The translations under genes were made by a program, and so were the position numbers. Shown here one piece after another: positions 47,596-56,812 of a stretch of DNA of 64,000 nt. The DNA lies in the IMG/VR virus record IMGVR_UViG_3300042561_001059, positions 1 through 64,000 of that record, one strand, 5' to 3'. The notes under the pieces are model-generated. The model had not been told where the DNA came from. It did not search any database and saw only the letters and a list, made by a program, of their open reading frames with translations. Source of the DNA: a virus. Within the stretch, counting starts at the first letter, position 1. The number at the start of each line of letters is the position of its first letter.

Positions 47596-48450
47596 ATGTC
47601 AACTTCGATCCAAGAAGCCTGGGCCAACTTTAAAACAGAGCGCTCAATCGTCCTTTGCCCTACAAGTTTAACTTCTGATTATGTGGTGGTTGACAAGTGG
47701 TTAAAAAAATGTCCGATAACTGATCTTACTCAAGGAAGACAATTAATGACCTGGGTGCTCCAGCAGAAGCCAACCAAAACAAGTAGGCGAGTGGCTATGT
47801 ATGTCAAAAGCCTTTATCGATGGGCAACCAACGAAGATATTGCATTGGTAGAAAGAAATCCAATTTTGTCTTTTAAAATGCCCAAGGCGCCCCAGGAGGA
47901 TGAAGAAATTATTGTCATTCCTCGTAATGAGGTTTCAATTGTTATTTCAGCCCTGGAAGGAAAGTTAAGAAAACCTAAATACAATTGGGCCTTCTATTCA
48001 GAATTCATGCTGCAAACTGCCATGAGAACTGGTGAAGTAAGAGCGTTGCGCTGGGAGGACATTAAAGACAACAAGATTCTTGTCCATTCAAACTACACTC
48101 TTACTCATGGACACAAAGATTCAACAAAAACAAATCGTAAACGATGGGTTCCTCTCAACCAGCGTTGCCAAGAAATCCTAGACAAAACACCAAGAGAAGA
48201 TTCCTACATCTTTCCTTACAACAGATATGCATTTCAAAGTTATTTTTACGATCGCATGAAAGAGTTAAAGAAAGAAAACGTAATTACACATCGTTATCGT
48301 CCTTATGATTTAAGGCATACCGCAATCTCTCGTTGGATTGAATCACAAATTCCTGTTGCGCAAGTTGCTTCATGGGCTGGCAACAGCTCAGAAGTTATTT
48401 GGAAACATTATTGCAATGTGACCCAGGAATACGAAATGCCTGTTCTTTAG
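47596..48450 (+). CDS. tyrosine recombinase (phage integrase), 284 aa
   Basis: Catalytic residues are visible: R144 in AMRTGEVRALRW, the R-H-T box in YDLRHTAISRW (R240, where the usual upstream His is Tyr), an H/W-type segment in VASWAGNSSEVIWKHY, and nucleophile Y272 in KHYCNV. The N-terminal 100 residues look like a core-binding domain. This would catalyse site-specific insertion into or excision from a host chromosome. No adjacent tRNA or obvious attP core was found. It is the only plus-strand gene between 45639 and 56812. Confidence 0.92.
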   Translation: MSTSIQEAWANFKTERSIVLCPTSLTSDYVVVDKWLKKCPITDLTQGRQLMTWVLQQKPTKTSRRVAMYVKSLYRWATNEDIALVERNPILSFKMPKAPQEDEEIIVIPRNEVSIVISALEGKLRKPKYNWAFYSEFMLQTAMRTGEVRALRWEDIKDNKILVHSNYTLTHGHKDSTKTNRKRWVPLNQRCQEILDKTPREDSYIFPYNRYAFQSYFYDRMKELKKENVITHRYRPYDLRHTAISRWIESQIPVAQVASWAGNSSEVIWKHYCNVTQEYEMPVL

Positions 48451-48459
48451 TGGAAGCGA

Positions 48460-48612
48460 CTACTGGGCTTTACCAGCAAGCGCCATTGCTCGGTTTTCTT
48501 CGTCTTTGACTGCTTGTCGGATCTGGCAAAGCACATGCTCTTCAGCCTTGGCGTTGCCGGAATCAATGGCAATCAAAAGCCTGATACAGAGTGAACGGTA
48601 ATCAGCAGGCAT
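48460..48612 (-). CDS. hypothetical protein, 50 aa
   Basis: The product begins MPADYRSLCIRLLIAIDSGN and continues as an amphipathic helix rich in Glu, Ala and Gln. It lies between the integrase and a set of GC-rich small genes in the same orientation as those. A coiled-coil regulator is one possibility. Unknown family. Confidence 0.55.
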   Translation of the reverse strand: MPADYRSLCIRLLIAIDSGNAKAEEHVLCQIRQAVKDEENRAMALAGKAQ

Positions 48613-48626
48613 AAAAGTTGGAATGA

Positions 48627-48854
48627 CTACTGGGCTTCAAGCTCGGTGGCGATGGCGAGGAGTTCTTCGCGAGTGTCTTGCTGAGCGATCCAAGTTGCCT
48701 CTTCCCAGTTATCCGCGTCCATGGGCTTCCGACGCTGCGGCACCACCTCATCCGCAACAGCTCGCAGGGCGGCGGCAATCTCGTCAGCAGGTGCAGGGCA
48801 GATTTCACGCACAGCATCCAACACCGCCTGCGCGGCGGGGGAGAGGTCAGTCAT
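48627..48854 (-). CDS. hypothetical protein, 75 aa, cyanobacterial type
   Basis: ATG 48854 (MTDLSPAAQAVLDAVREICP). The SPAAQAVLDA start followed by an Ala-rich helix and a Trp-containing tail is one I recall from many short proteins of Synechococcus-associated phage sequences. The DNA is markedly richer in G+C than the neighbouring early region. It overlaps the next gene by 8 nt. Confidence 0.65.
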   Translation of the reverse strand: MTDLSPAAQAVLDAVREICPAPADEIAAALRAVADEVVPQRRKPMDADNWEEATWIAQQDTREELLAIATELEAQ

Positions 48855-49200
48855 TGATCTGCTCAAGGGCACGGAGAAGGATGTTGTAGTGAGCTGCGTC
48901 CAGTTCAGCATCTTCCAGCACTGCGATGGCCTGCTCCTTCAAGCTCTGCGGCTTGGGGCGGCGGGCGGCGCGGAGTTGCCGAGATTCACCAGACCAGCCT
49001 TCTTTATCCAGCCACTCACAGCACGCCTCCAGCTCCTGGTCGGCAGCGGCCTGGATTTCAGGTTCGCGTCGCCACCAACCCCATTGGGCAGCGCAACGGG
49101 CAATGTGATGAGCATATGGAATCGAACGATCGTCATACGCTGTGGTTTCCCACTGATGCACCAGCTCTGGCGGCGGGGTGGTGGGGTGTTGGTTAGTCAT
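48847..49200 (-). CDS. tandem-duplicate small protein, copy 1, 117 aa
   Basis: Begins MTNQHPTTPPPELVHQWETT and ends with a helical region containing RRPKPQSLKEQAIAVLED and ALEQIND. The DQELEACCEWL and RRPKP...LKEQA blocks also occur in the next gene (DQELEACVTFV; RRPKPLTLKEQALAALEH), so the two are paralogues. The P-P-E-L-V start is familiar from cyanobacterial phage proteins of unknown function. Confidence 0.7.
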   Translation of the reverse strand: MTNQHPTTPPPELVHQWETTAYDDRSIPYAHHIARCAAQWGWWRREPEIQAAADQELEACCEWLDKEGWSGESRQLRAARRPKPQSLKEQAIAVLEDAELDAAHYNILLRALEQIND

Positions 49201-49528
49201 CGAGTTGCTCCAGGGCGAGGCCAATGATCTGAACGGCTTCAGTTGTGTCCATCTGAGATGCAGTGGCATCATCCAAATGCTCTAGCGCAGCCAGCGCCTG
49301 CTCCTTTAAGGTCAGCGGTTTAGGGCGACGGGTTTTGCGCAGGTCACGAGCCAGACTTTCGCCTTCGTGGAACTTAACGAACGTCACGCACGCCTCCAGC
49401 TCCTGGTCGGAACCCCATTGAGCAATAGAGGCAAAGACATCCGCGATGCCATGAGGCTCGACAAGCGAAGCCCATGCTCGTACCAGCTCTTCTGGTGGCG
49501 TGATCGGGTGCTTGTAATCTTGGGTCAT
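49193..49528 (-). CDS. tandem-duplicate small protein, copy 2, 111 aa
   Basis: Begins MTQDYKHPITPPEELVRAWA and shares the AAQWG/IAQWG, DQELEAC, RRPKP-x-x-LKEQA and ALEQ(I/L)(N/D)D blocks with copy 1. It overlaps copy 1 by 8 nt. Relatives in this region of the genome suggest repeated duplication near the integrase. Confidence 0.7.
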   Translation of the reverse strand: MTQDYKHPITPPEELVRAWASLVEPHGIADVFASIAQWGSDQELEACVTFVKFHEGESLARDLRKTRRPKPLTLKEQALAALEHLDDATASQMDTTEAVQIIGLALEQLDD

Positions 49529-49611
49529 CGTCGATCCTCCAATCGGCGGTCACAGGGGCAGGGTGTTAGCGCACCGCTGCTCCACCACCTTACCACCCTG
49601 CCAAGCCAGCT

Positions 49612-49690
49612 AACACGTCCAGCACCACGTGTTAAGAAATTGGCGTTTTGTTAACTTCAGGGGCTTGTATTGTCAACCCTATTGTCAACC
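49612..49690. repeat. inverted repeat and 12-bp-period direct repeat in an intergenic stretch
   Basis: AACACGT (starting near 49612) and ACGTGTT (ending near 49633) form a 7-bp inverted repeat. ATTGTCAACC (49669-49678) recurs at 49681-49690 with a period of 12 bp. The surrounding 49529-49734 carries no convincing gene and also has a GCAGGGTG/CACCCTGC-type hairpin. These could be recombinase arm sites or a terminator for the large tail gene. Confidence 0.4.
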
Positions 49691-49734
49691 TCGTCATCGT
49701 GCGCGGGCAGTAGAAGGCTTGTTCTCTAGTGGGG

Positions 49735-52700
49735 TCAGCGGGCGCGGGCGTATTGGAAGGGCGATTCGGCGAAGGCGGCGTAAATAAAAGTTGCTCCAGA
49801 TGCGTTGACGCGAGTGTCTGATGAGCGAGCTTTAAATCCATTGGAAACAATGTCAAAAGGCCATATATCTGCATCCGCCTGCGAGGAATTGAATAGCAGG
49901 TCGTTGCCTGCTGTGTTGTACGGACTCCGCGCAGCGTCGTAAACACGCCAATCGCCGGTTGAGTCGGACCTCTTGATAAAGAAATACCTCGGCCTAAACC
50001 CGGTGTACACAAACGGCCCATCCGCGCTGCCGTTGCCGGTGTAGCTGCCGAAACTAGAGTACCCGGCTACTGGGGTAAAACAGTAGCAAATATGGTCAAA
50101 GCTGTTGCCCCACCATGAGAGATCACCTCCTGTAAATACTGTTGATGTTGGTTCTGTGTTGTTCCAAGGGTATGTTTGCGTGTCTGCAGCGTTTGTCAGG
50201 TTTAACCGCAGGAATTTTGTAGCTCCTAGTGCAGAGTGGTAAACAGACCATGCGCCGCCAGCCCCTGTCGCCTTGTCGATAATCAGAGCCGGTTTGGCGC
50301 CCAAACCATGCCCCACGGTGAACGGTGATGACGTTCCCGTGTTGAACTTGACAATTGAAAATCCCGCCGTCGTGTTGGCCCTGACACTAGAAGTGATGGA
50401 GCCTTGTGTGTTCGTGACGGTGGAGCTTCCGGCGTCCCAGGTCCAGGCGACGTAGGTATTACCAGAAGCATTGACGTCACCGTCAGGATTAGAGCCCAAG
50501 GAAAACCCGCCTGAATCAAAAGACGTAAGGGAGTTGGTAAATGTCGCTTCTGCGCTTGTAGTGCTGCTGGCTAAGCGCTGTGTGGCACCTCTAACAATGT
50601 CATAAAGGGAATGGTTGCCAGTAGTATTTCTGACCTTTGCCCACACCAAATCAGGGCTAAACGCAAGCCCGGTGATGTTTTGTGTTGCCCCTGTGCCCGT
50701 ATACAGCTTCACGTCCATCACCGTATTAGGCTTTGTGACTAATGGCGCGGGCAAGTTTGTCGTGCAGAGCGCTTTGAAGCCGCTGGGGGCCGTGTAGGCG
50801 AAGGGGCGGGCACCTGCGTTAAAGACCGCACTTGTGCTGCCACCATTTCCTGTGGCGAACGTATACGGCCCGTTTGTTAGACCCGAATACGCCTGCCCTT
50901 GACTCGCGCCGTTTTTGTAAAAAGTAAGTGTTCCAGCGTCGGCATCAAAAGCAACACCGATAACATCGTTTGTAGTGTATGAGGCGCCGTAAGATGTTGC
51001 GCTGTTATTTGTGTACTTGTTCCCGTTGTCTGCGTAGTAACCCCAGCTATCAGCGTTGCCACCGATAAAAGTTGTTGCAACCGTGCCCGCGGCTCGCTGT
51101 AAGCCGAACATATTAGAGACGCTAGTGGCCGTAAATTCGCAGTACCATTTGCCACTGCTAATAGCGATAGTGCTCTGAGCGATGACCGACCCAGTGCTAG
51201 TGGCGGTCCAGTCGAGGTTTCCGTTGCTCAACGTGCAGTTGGCTTGCTTGCTGAGGGGATTGAGCGTCGCATAATTCCCCCTAACCTCACCCCCCACGCC
51301 CGTATCCGTCTGCGCCCCATTAGTGGGAACGTCTACGAGGGAATCGTTAGCCGCTGCAACCGAGCCGATAACGGTGGAACTGGGCGGGTTGAAATTGCCG
51401 GTGTACTTAGCTGCACCTACATACACACGGAAATCCTGCAGCGAACCATTGAAGTTTTGAGCTGCACCGCCATCAGTGGCGCCAATACGAATGGTAATTG
51501 AGCCTGAATCTCCGACGCTGCTTGCACTGCTGTAGGTGGATGTTTGCAGACCATTGATGTACATCGCCCAGGATGAGCCAGATCTCACAACAGCGAAGTG
51601 GCTCCACGCTCCTTGGGTCAGGTTTGTGTTTGAGCTAAGGATTGCTGAGCCGCCGCCAATTGAGTTCACAAACCAACCAAGAATTGTGTTGGCGCCTTGG
51701 CCGCAGGTCAGGTTGTAACGCCCAGCTTGCCATGTATCAGTGTTGCTGAAGATTGAACCGCCGGTTGAAGCGTTTGGATAAATCCAGCCTTCAATCGTAA
51801 AGTCAGATGAGCCAAAAACTATGTCATGCGTACCTGCAATACTCAGGAAATCGCCTGAGCCATCAAGCAAACCGCTGCTGCCATAAAACTTGCTTAGCCC
51901 GGTATTGGTCTTGGCATTACCGTTTGCCGTTACCGTTTTGGCGCTTCCACTGCCTTTGATCGTTGCGCTCTCGTCGGTAAATGTAGTCCCGTTATTAGCG
52001 CCATCCATTGGAAGCGCTAGACGAATCGAGCTGCTGTTGCTGTCTGTGCGGGTGCCGGTGCCTTTGGTTGTGCCGTAGGTGTCGGTGGTGTTGTAGATCG
52101 GCAGCGCACCAGATGCTGCAGCAACGGAAGTTGGGCCACCAGTGTTAATGCTGACGTTAAACGGGGTCCAGTTGTTCCCGTTGCCACTAGTGTCCTTCCC
52201 TAATGTGGTCGCGGTATTGCTGCTGTTGTCCGCGAACTCCAGATGCCAGCCTTGCGAGCCGTAGCTGCCGGTGTACGCCTTGGGGATAAGCTGGCCGGTA
52301 GTGGCGTCGGTTTCGGTGAAGCTGCTGGGGGTCAGCGCTTGGCCGTCGATGAAGTAGATGTCGGCTAGGTAGCCGGGGAAGAAGTTAGAAGAATTGAAAG
52401 TGTTTCTTCCAATATTGTGTGAAAGGGTAGAGTTTACGGCTGTATCTAAATTCAGTGTTGGAGCTGCGTTCGTGTCAAAGACGGTAATCTCTTCTCCGTT
52501 GACGTACATTTTTACTCTATTAGATGCGGTCGCCTGTGTGGTATCTACTGCAACCATTACATGATACCAAGCGGAAACATCCCTATAAACAGCAGTTGTA
52601 CGCCTTAGCTCAGCCGATCCAGTGCCGCATGAAAATTTATCGTTGGTAAAAGAAACCTGAAAATAGGTTCCTTCCGCCAAAGACGTTCCAACAATAAATA

Positions 52701-52908
52701 GTGCGTGCTCTCCTGATGCTTGGAGCCCACTCCGCTTCACCCATCCCGCCCAGGTCCAGGTGGTGCGGTTGCCCGCAGATGCGGGGGTGCGGGACAAGTA
52801 GGCACTGTCACTACTATTGAATCTGAGACTTCTGGAAATAGAGTATCCTCCAGCACCGCCTCCTTGTCCAGACGCGCCAATAAGACCGTTGTTGTGGAAG
52901 ATACTCAT
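49735..52908 (-). CDS. multidomain tail protein with two LamG-like and one SPRY-like domain, 1057 aa
   Basis: Two concanavalin A/LamG-like jelly rolls are visible at about residues 25-230 (YLSRTPASAGNRTTWTWAGW) and about 340-520 (FTIEGWIYPNASTGGSIFSN). A SPRY-like beta sandwich follows at about 560-720 (SGKWYCEFTATSV; WGYYADNGNKY). The C-terminal part repeats GFKA/SGFKARSSD and ends VYTGFRPRYFFIKRSD with FAESPFQYAR, the phage tail domain I know as DUF7483-like. Such proteins bind host surface glycans. The DNA is GC-rich. Confidence 0.85.
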   Translation of the reverse strand: MSIFHNNGLIGASGQGGGAGGYSISRSLRFNSSDSAYLSRTPASAGNRTTWTWAGWVKRSGLQASGEHALFIVGTSLAEGTYFQVSFTNDKFSCGTGSAELRRTTAVYRDVSAWYHVMVAVDTTQATASNRVKMYVNGEEITVFDTNAAPTLNLDTAVNSTLSHNIGRNTFNSSNFFPGYLADIYFIDGQALTPSSFTETDATTGQLIPKAYTGSYGSQGWHLEFADNSSNTATTLGKDTSGNGNNWTPFNVSINTGGPTSVAAASGALPIYNTTDTYGTTKGTGTRTDSNSSSIRLALPMDGANNGTTFTDESATIKGSGSAKTVTANGNAKTNTGLSKFYGSSGLLDGSGDFLSIAGTHDIVFGSSDFTIEGWIYPNASTGGSIFSNTDTWQAGRYNLTCGQGANTILGWFVNSIGGGSAILSSNTNLTQGAWSHFAVVRSGSSWAMYINGLQTSTYSSASSVGDSGSITIRIGATDGGAAQNFNGSLQDFRVYVGAAKYTGNFNPPSSTVIGSVAAANDSLVDVPTNGAQTDTGVGGEVRGNYATLNPLSKQANCTLSNGNLDWTATSTGSVIAQSTIAISSGKWYCEFTATSVSNMFGLQRAAGTVATTFIGGNADSWGYYADNGNKYTNNSATSYGASYTTNDVIGVAFDADAGTLTFYKNGASQGQAYSGLTNGPYTFATGNGGSTSAVFNAGARPFAYTAPSGFKALCTTNLPAPLVTKPNTVMDVKLYTGTGATQNITGLAFSPDLVWAKVRNTTGNHSLYDIVRGATQRLASSTTSAEATFTNSLTSFDSGGFSLGSNPDGDVNASGNTYVAWTWDAGSSTVTNTQGSITSSVRANTTAGFSIVKFNTGTSSPFTVGHGLGAKPALIIDKATGAGGAWSVYHSALGATKFLRLNLTNAADTQTYPWNNTEPTSTVFTGGDLSWWGNSFDHICYCFTPVAGYSSFGSYTGNGSADGPFVYTGFRPRYFFIKRSDSTGDWRVYDAARSPYNTAGNDLLFNSSQADADIWPFDIVSNGFKARSSDTRVNASGATFIYAAFAESPFQYARAR

Positions 52909-52914
52909 TTCAAA

Positions 52915-53223
52915 TCACCAAGGAACGCCTGCTGCTTTGCTGGGACGACGCTGTTCTTCAAGTTGTGACTGAAGTGCGTCTTCAATTTCAGCCACTTTTT
53001 CGTCGCCAAATTTTTCTTTCACCCAACCAATGACCATGTCTTCGGTCAGATTGGCGAAAGAAACCATAGGAGTTTCAGGGCGCTCCAGGCCAATGGAGCC
53101 ATAAGCACCAGCGGAGTAGGTATCGTCTTTGGCGTCGACGGTGTAGTGGACGGTAAACACATAACCGTCACTGGTTTCGCGCTCAAGCTGAGCAACTTTC
53201 CAGGTAAAAGCAGTAGTCGTCAT
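52915..53223 (-). CDS. hypothetical phage protein, 102 aa
   Basis: Begins MTTTAFTWKVAQLERETSDG with a central beta region (YVFTVHYTVDAKDDTYSAG) and a helical C-terminus ending in basic residues. I recall similar proteins between tail fibre genes of cyanophages. It overlaps the fibre gene upstream by 4 nt (ATGA) and stops 6 nt before the large tail gene begins. Confidence 0.7.
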   Translation of the reverse strand: MTTTAFTWKVAQLERETSDGYVFTVHYTVDAKDDTYSAGAYGSIGLERPETPMVSFANLTEDMVIGWVKEKFGDEKVAEIEDALQSQLEEQRRPSKAAGVPW

Positions 53224-54614
53224 GAGTAGTTGGCAGTAAAGACCGTGTGGATAGACGTGGAACTACGAACAATATAGTCCACCCTATCTACAGCGTTGGC
53301 AGCGGTACTTAGCGTGGGCGCCGTGCCACCAGGGAAGTCCCAGTAAGAACCCCAAGAAGCTGTCCTACCACCAGTTCCATCTTGAACGAGGAAGATACTT
53401 CCGCTTTGACCGGCGGTAATATTCGTGGGGTTTGCGATTGTACGTGCTCCACCCAATGTGACTGTAAAGTTACAATCTGCTGCTAAATCGGGGGTTATCG
53501 TTGCGCCATCGGTCAGTGTACCAATGACAGCAACAGCGCCATTTTGAATAGTGACAACACCATTCTGTGCAATCCTCATCCTTTCTGTTGGAGAAGAAGC
53601 GCCGTCAGCAGTAGTGGAGAACACTAGTCTGCCCGGCATATCGTTAGTGCCGGGGGTGCCGTCTACACGGCATTCAATAAGTGCAGCTCGGATGTAACCA
53701 GTTCCGTCCGCACCCGCAAATCGAATATCTCCAAGGAAATCACCATCTACAACGGAAGCAAATCCACCCGCCGTTGTTGAGCGTGTCTTTTTAAAATAAA
53801 CTGCGCCAGCAAAAGCGTCATTTGAAAAATGCCCAAAGTCCGCTGTGTAATAGTTGCTGCTGTTGGTTGTTACTTGAAGCCTTGCATCTCCTTGACCATT
53901 GGTAACGCTACTAGACGTGCCAACTAAGAGCCTGCCGGAGTTGTCGATGCGGGCGCGTTCTGATGCGGCGTTAGCCCCTCCGGTATGGATAGCAAGTGCT
54001 CCGTTGCTTCCCGAAGGTACAAGCAGTTTGGCATAATTAGAGCCCGTGATATTAAAGTTAAACGCTCTGGCTGAGTCCGCTGCTGCACCAGGGTCAAATT
54101 CAATAGTTCCCCCAACCACATCAAGGCGCCCTACAGGGCTCGTAGTGCCAATCCCTAGTCGGTTATTGGTCGCATCAAAGAAGACGCCACTTGACCCGCC
54201 AAGCTGAATATCACCGTCCGCTTGTATCTCTAGTCTCTTGGTCCCATTAGTTGAGATGGCTACTTGGTCAGCGCCTGGAGAGTAAAGACCGGTGTTGGAA
54301 TCGCCGGTAAATGAAATCGAAGGGCTTGCTGCTGAACCAGCCGCAAAAACACCAGAAGTAATGGTATATGTGCCGCCACTGATATTGGTAAAGTTACCGC
54401 TCGTAAAGGTTGCCGTGGTGCCAGTTACGGTAATACCGCTAACAGTTGTAAATGCTCCAACGGTTCCGGTAACTGTTACGCCGGAAATAGTTCCGGTACA
54501 AGTTACGTTTCCACTAAATGTTGGGTTTTGAACTAATCCAGAAATCTGAATGCTTTTGTCGACACCAGCATCTGTAAATGTGATGGTATCAACTTTAATA
54601 ATTCCGTACGGCAT
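53220..54614 (-). CDS. tail fibre-like protein, 464 aa
   Basis: The first 110 residues are Gly/Thr/Ser/Val-rich strands of the form GxVTVTGT (FSGNVTCTGTISGVTVTGTV), as in trimeric beta-helical fibres. The rest resembles fibre shafts with GDSNTGLYSPGADQVAISTNG, a common phage fibre motif, and ends with a beta domain. An AATAAAAGAAAAAG box lies just upstream on the minus strand. It is probably part of the host-recognition apparatus. Confidence 0.8.
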   Translation of the reverse strand: MPYGIIKVDTITFTDAGVDKSIQISGLVQNPTFSGNVTCTGTISGVTVTGTVGAFTTVSGITVTGTTATFTSGNFTNISGGTYTITSGVFAAGSAASPSISFTGDSNTGLYSPGADQVAISTNGTKRLEIQADGDIQLGGSSGVFFDATNNRLGIGTTSPVGRLDVVGGTIEFDPGAAADSARAFNFNITGSNYAKLLVPSGSNGALAIHTGGANAASERARIDNSGRLLVGTSSSVTNGQGDARLQVTTNSSNYYTADFGHFSNDAFAGAVYFKKTRSTTAGGFASVVDGDFLGDIRFAGADGTGYIRAALIECRVDGTPGTNDMPGRLVFSTTADGASSPTERMRIAQNGVVTIQNGAVAVIGTLTDGATITPDLAADCNFTVTLGGARTIANPTNITAGQSGSIFLVQDGTGGRTASWGSYWDFPGGTAPTLSTAANAVDRVDYIVRSSTSIHTVFTANYS

Positions 54615-54650
54615 GGCAGTTCTTTTTCTTTTATTATTTTACTTTAAGTA

Positions 54651-56462
54651 TTAAGGCAAAATAATTAACGGTCCTTTGATAATAAATCCGCTGGTGCTAC
54701 CAGAAACAACACCTGAGCATGTAATCGCTACTGTTGAACCAGAAGGCTGCGTAATATGAAGCGTTTGTCCCGTTATGTTTGTAAATAAACCCGCAGTTCC
54801 TGTAATTGTTTGACCAGATACGGTTCCGGTGACACTTATACCAGAACCAAAAAATCCAGATCCAAGGGTAAATGTATTACCGGAGAAAGTAAAGTCTCCA
54901 GAAAAACTTTGATTTGCAGCTTGTAGATATTCAAATACGCCTGAAGTACCTCTAATAATATTGCCGGTGATTGTTTGACCTGAGACTTGAGTTGTGAAGA
55001 TGCCAGAAACACTGGTAAGAGTGGTGCTGTTAATTGTGTTACCAGTGATCGTGTTGCCGCTTATCTGTGTAGTAAATACGCCGCTTACACCGCTAATCGC
55101 TTGGAAATTAATTGTTCCACCAGTGATCGTGGCACCTGTAATGCTATTGAATCCAGCAGACTGACCAGTTAACGTCGTGAACTGTCCGGTATTGCCGGTA
55201 ATTGTGGCACCTGAAATCTGAGTAGTGAAGACGCCTGATTGAAAATTTGCTATTGTTCCGGTAACGGAAGCACCTGAGATTTGAGAAGTAAATACTCCAG
55301 AAACTCCAGTGATTGTGGTGGCACGTACCGTATTTCCTGTAATGACCAGGCCGCTTAACTGACTGGTAAATACACCAGATACTCCTGTAATAGTTGTTGC
55401 ATTTACCGTATTTCCGGTAATTGCGGCGCCAGAGATTTGGCTGGTAAAGACTCCTGAAACAAAATTAGCAGTTGTACCGGTAACCGTAGTTCCAGTTACA
55501 GTAGTAAACCCTGCTGTATCACCCGTAATAACCGTGCCACTTAACCGAGTAAAAACACCGGAAGTGAAATTAGACGTGGTTCCTGTAACCGTTACTCCAC
55601 TTAAAGTTCCACTGATATTGACGCCTGACGAAAAGAATCCAGATCCAAGTACAGAAAGATTGCCTGAAACGGTCAGGTTGTTTTGAACGGTATGGCCACT
55701 GGTAACCAGAGTTCCAAAGGTTCCCGTTGTTGCGTTTACTGTATTTCCAGTGATTGTGGCCCCTGAAATACGATCGGTAAACGTACCGCTAACAGCAACA
55801 ACGTTGGTAAATCCACCGAGACTTCCGGTTACAAGCGTTCCGGAAACCTGGGTAGTAAAAACGCCTGATTGGAAATTAGCCGTAGTTCCGGTAATGGTTG
55901 TACCAGTTACGGTTGTAAATCCGGCCGTATTTCCTGTTAAAGTACCAAACTGACCAGTGGTGCCAGTAATTGTCGTTCCTGTTAACGTCCCACTTACCGT
56001 TACGCCAGACGTAAAGAAAGAGTTGCCGCGTGCAAATAAAGTTCCACTGACAGTTAAATTATTTTGAACGTTGTGTCCACTGGTGGTTAGTGTTTGGAAC
56101 GTTGCGTTTGTAGCGTTTACATTAGTTCCGGTCAGCGTGGTACCACTGATCGTACCTGTGACTGTTAAATTATTTTGTACAAAAACGGCATTGAAGTTAG
56201 CAATGCCATTGACATTAGCAGCACCAAGGGTAGTTGTTCCAGTAACTTCAAGAGTGCTGTTGATTAAAAGTGGTCCAGTCAGTACACCGCCTGTGAAAGT
56301 TAAATATTTTGTATTTAAGTAGTTTGCAAATTCAGTTAAGGTAATTTTTTTATTTTTAAGCGTCGGGTCAACTTCGAATACGTGAACAATCGTCAGCAAA
56401 TCGTCCTCTGCTAACGACCCGCCCTGAATTGAGGGCAATTCCGTAATCCTTCTATTTGACAC
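54651..56462 (-). CDS. repetitive tail fibre protein, 603 aa
   Basis: The protein begins MSNRRITELPSIQGGSLAED, a start shared with many cyanophage fibres. Residues about 100-560 are a long array of short repeats (TGTTITG..., GVFTTQISGATITGN) with Thr, Gly, Ser, Val and Ile in register, expected to form a trimeric beta-helix shaft. Translation starts at GTG. The DNA repeats could recombine, so copy number is likely to vary between strains. Confidence 0.85.
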   Translation of the reverse strand: MSNRRITELPSIQGGSLAEDDLLTIVHVFEVDPTLKNKKITLTEFANYLNTKYLTFTGGVLTGPLLINSTLEVTGTTTLGAANVNGIANFNAVFVQNNLTVTGTISGTTLTGTNVNATNATFQTLTTSGHNVQNNLTVSGTLFARGNSFFTSGVTVSGTLTGTTITGTTGQFGTLTGNTAGFTTVTGTTITGTTANFQSGVFTTQVSGTLVTGSLGGFTNVVAVSGTFTDRISGATITGNTVNATTGTFGTLVTSGHTVQNNLTVSGNLSVLGSGFFSSGVNISGTLSGVTVTGTTSNFTSGVFTRLSGTVITGDTAGFTTVTGTTVTGTTANFVSGVFTSQISGAAITGNTVNATTITGVSGVFTSQLSGLVITGNTVRATTITGVSGVFTSQISGASVTGTIANFQSGVFTTQISGATITGNTGQFTTLTGQSAGFNSITGATITGGTINFQAISGVSGVFTTQISGNTITGNTINSTTLTSVSGIFTTQVSGQTITGNIIRGTSGVFEYLQAANQSFSGDFTFSGNTFTLGSGFFGSGISVTGTVSGQTITGTAGLFTNITGQTLHITQPSGSTVAITCSGVVSGSTSGFIIKGPLIILP

Positions 56463-56515
56463 CTATATCAAGCCAGTGCGTTACTTATGATTATAATCGG
56501 CACAATTTTGAAAAC

Positions 56516-56812
56516 TTATTTTATTCTGATTTCAATCTTGGGAAGATTTTCGGAAGCCACCTTCCATGCGAACTGAAAGCCTGTTACAATTCCGGTTGAA
56601 ATACAAAGAATTAATAAAAGTTCTGCAACAGTCAGATTGCGCCTAACGTAAACAACTTGCGGGGCTGGTCCCAGGGGGCGTTGAATGCGTCCTTCTTCTA
56701 ACAAGGTTTGTTGGATAGCAAGCTCTCGTGCTTTCGCCTTCATTGCTTCAAGTTGTTCAGGTGTGATCTGAGGGGGCAGCGGGGGCTGGCTGGTAGGAAC
56801 TTGTTCTTCCAT
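56516..56812 (-). CDS. small membrane protein, 98 aa
   Basis: ATG 56812 (MEEQVPTSQPPLPPQITPEQ) gives a Pro/Gln-rich cytoplasmic or virion part, then a membrane helix near residue 75 (VAELLLILCISTGIVTGFQF) and a short basic end. A spanin- or holin-type role is possible, but it lies away from the lysins. Start 56818 is an alternative. Confidence 0.65.
   Translation of the reverse strand: MEEQVPTSQPPLPPQITPEQLEAMKAKARELAIQQTLLEEGRIQRPLGPAPQVVYVRRNLTVAELLLILCISTGIVTGFQFAWKVASENLPKIEIRIK

Noticed and set aside
49632-50021. Minus-strand ORF of 129 codons overlapping the end of the LamG/SPRY tail gene
   Set aside because: It overlaps the end of a well-supported gene in another frame and has shadow-like composition, with runs of Pro, Thr and Arg.
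51244-52078. Several plus-strand ORFs of 60-85 codons inside the tail gene
   Set aside because: They are shadows of the repetitive, GC-rich tail gene on the other strand.
54651-56462. Repeated DNA that might be mistaken for a CRISPR array
   Set aside because: The repeats are in frame and encode a fibre shaft; there are no regular spacers or cas genes.
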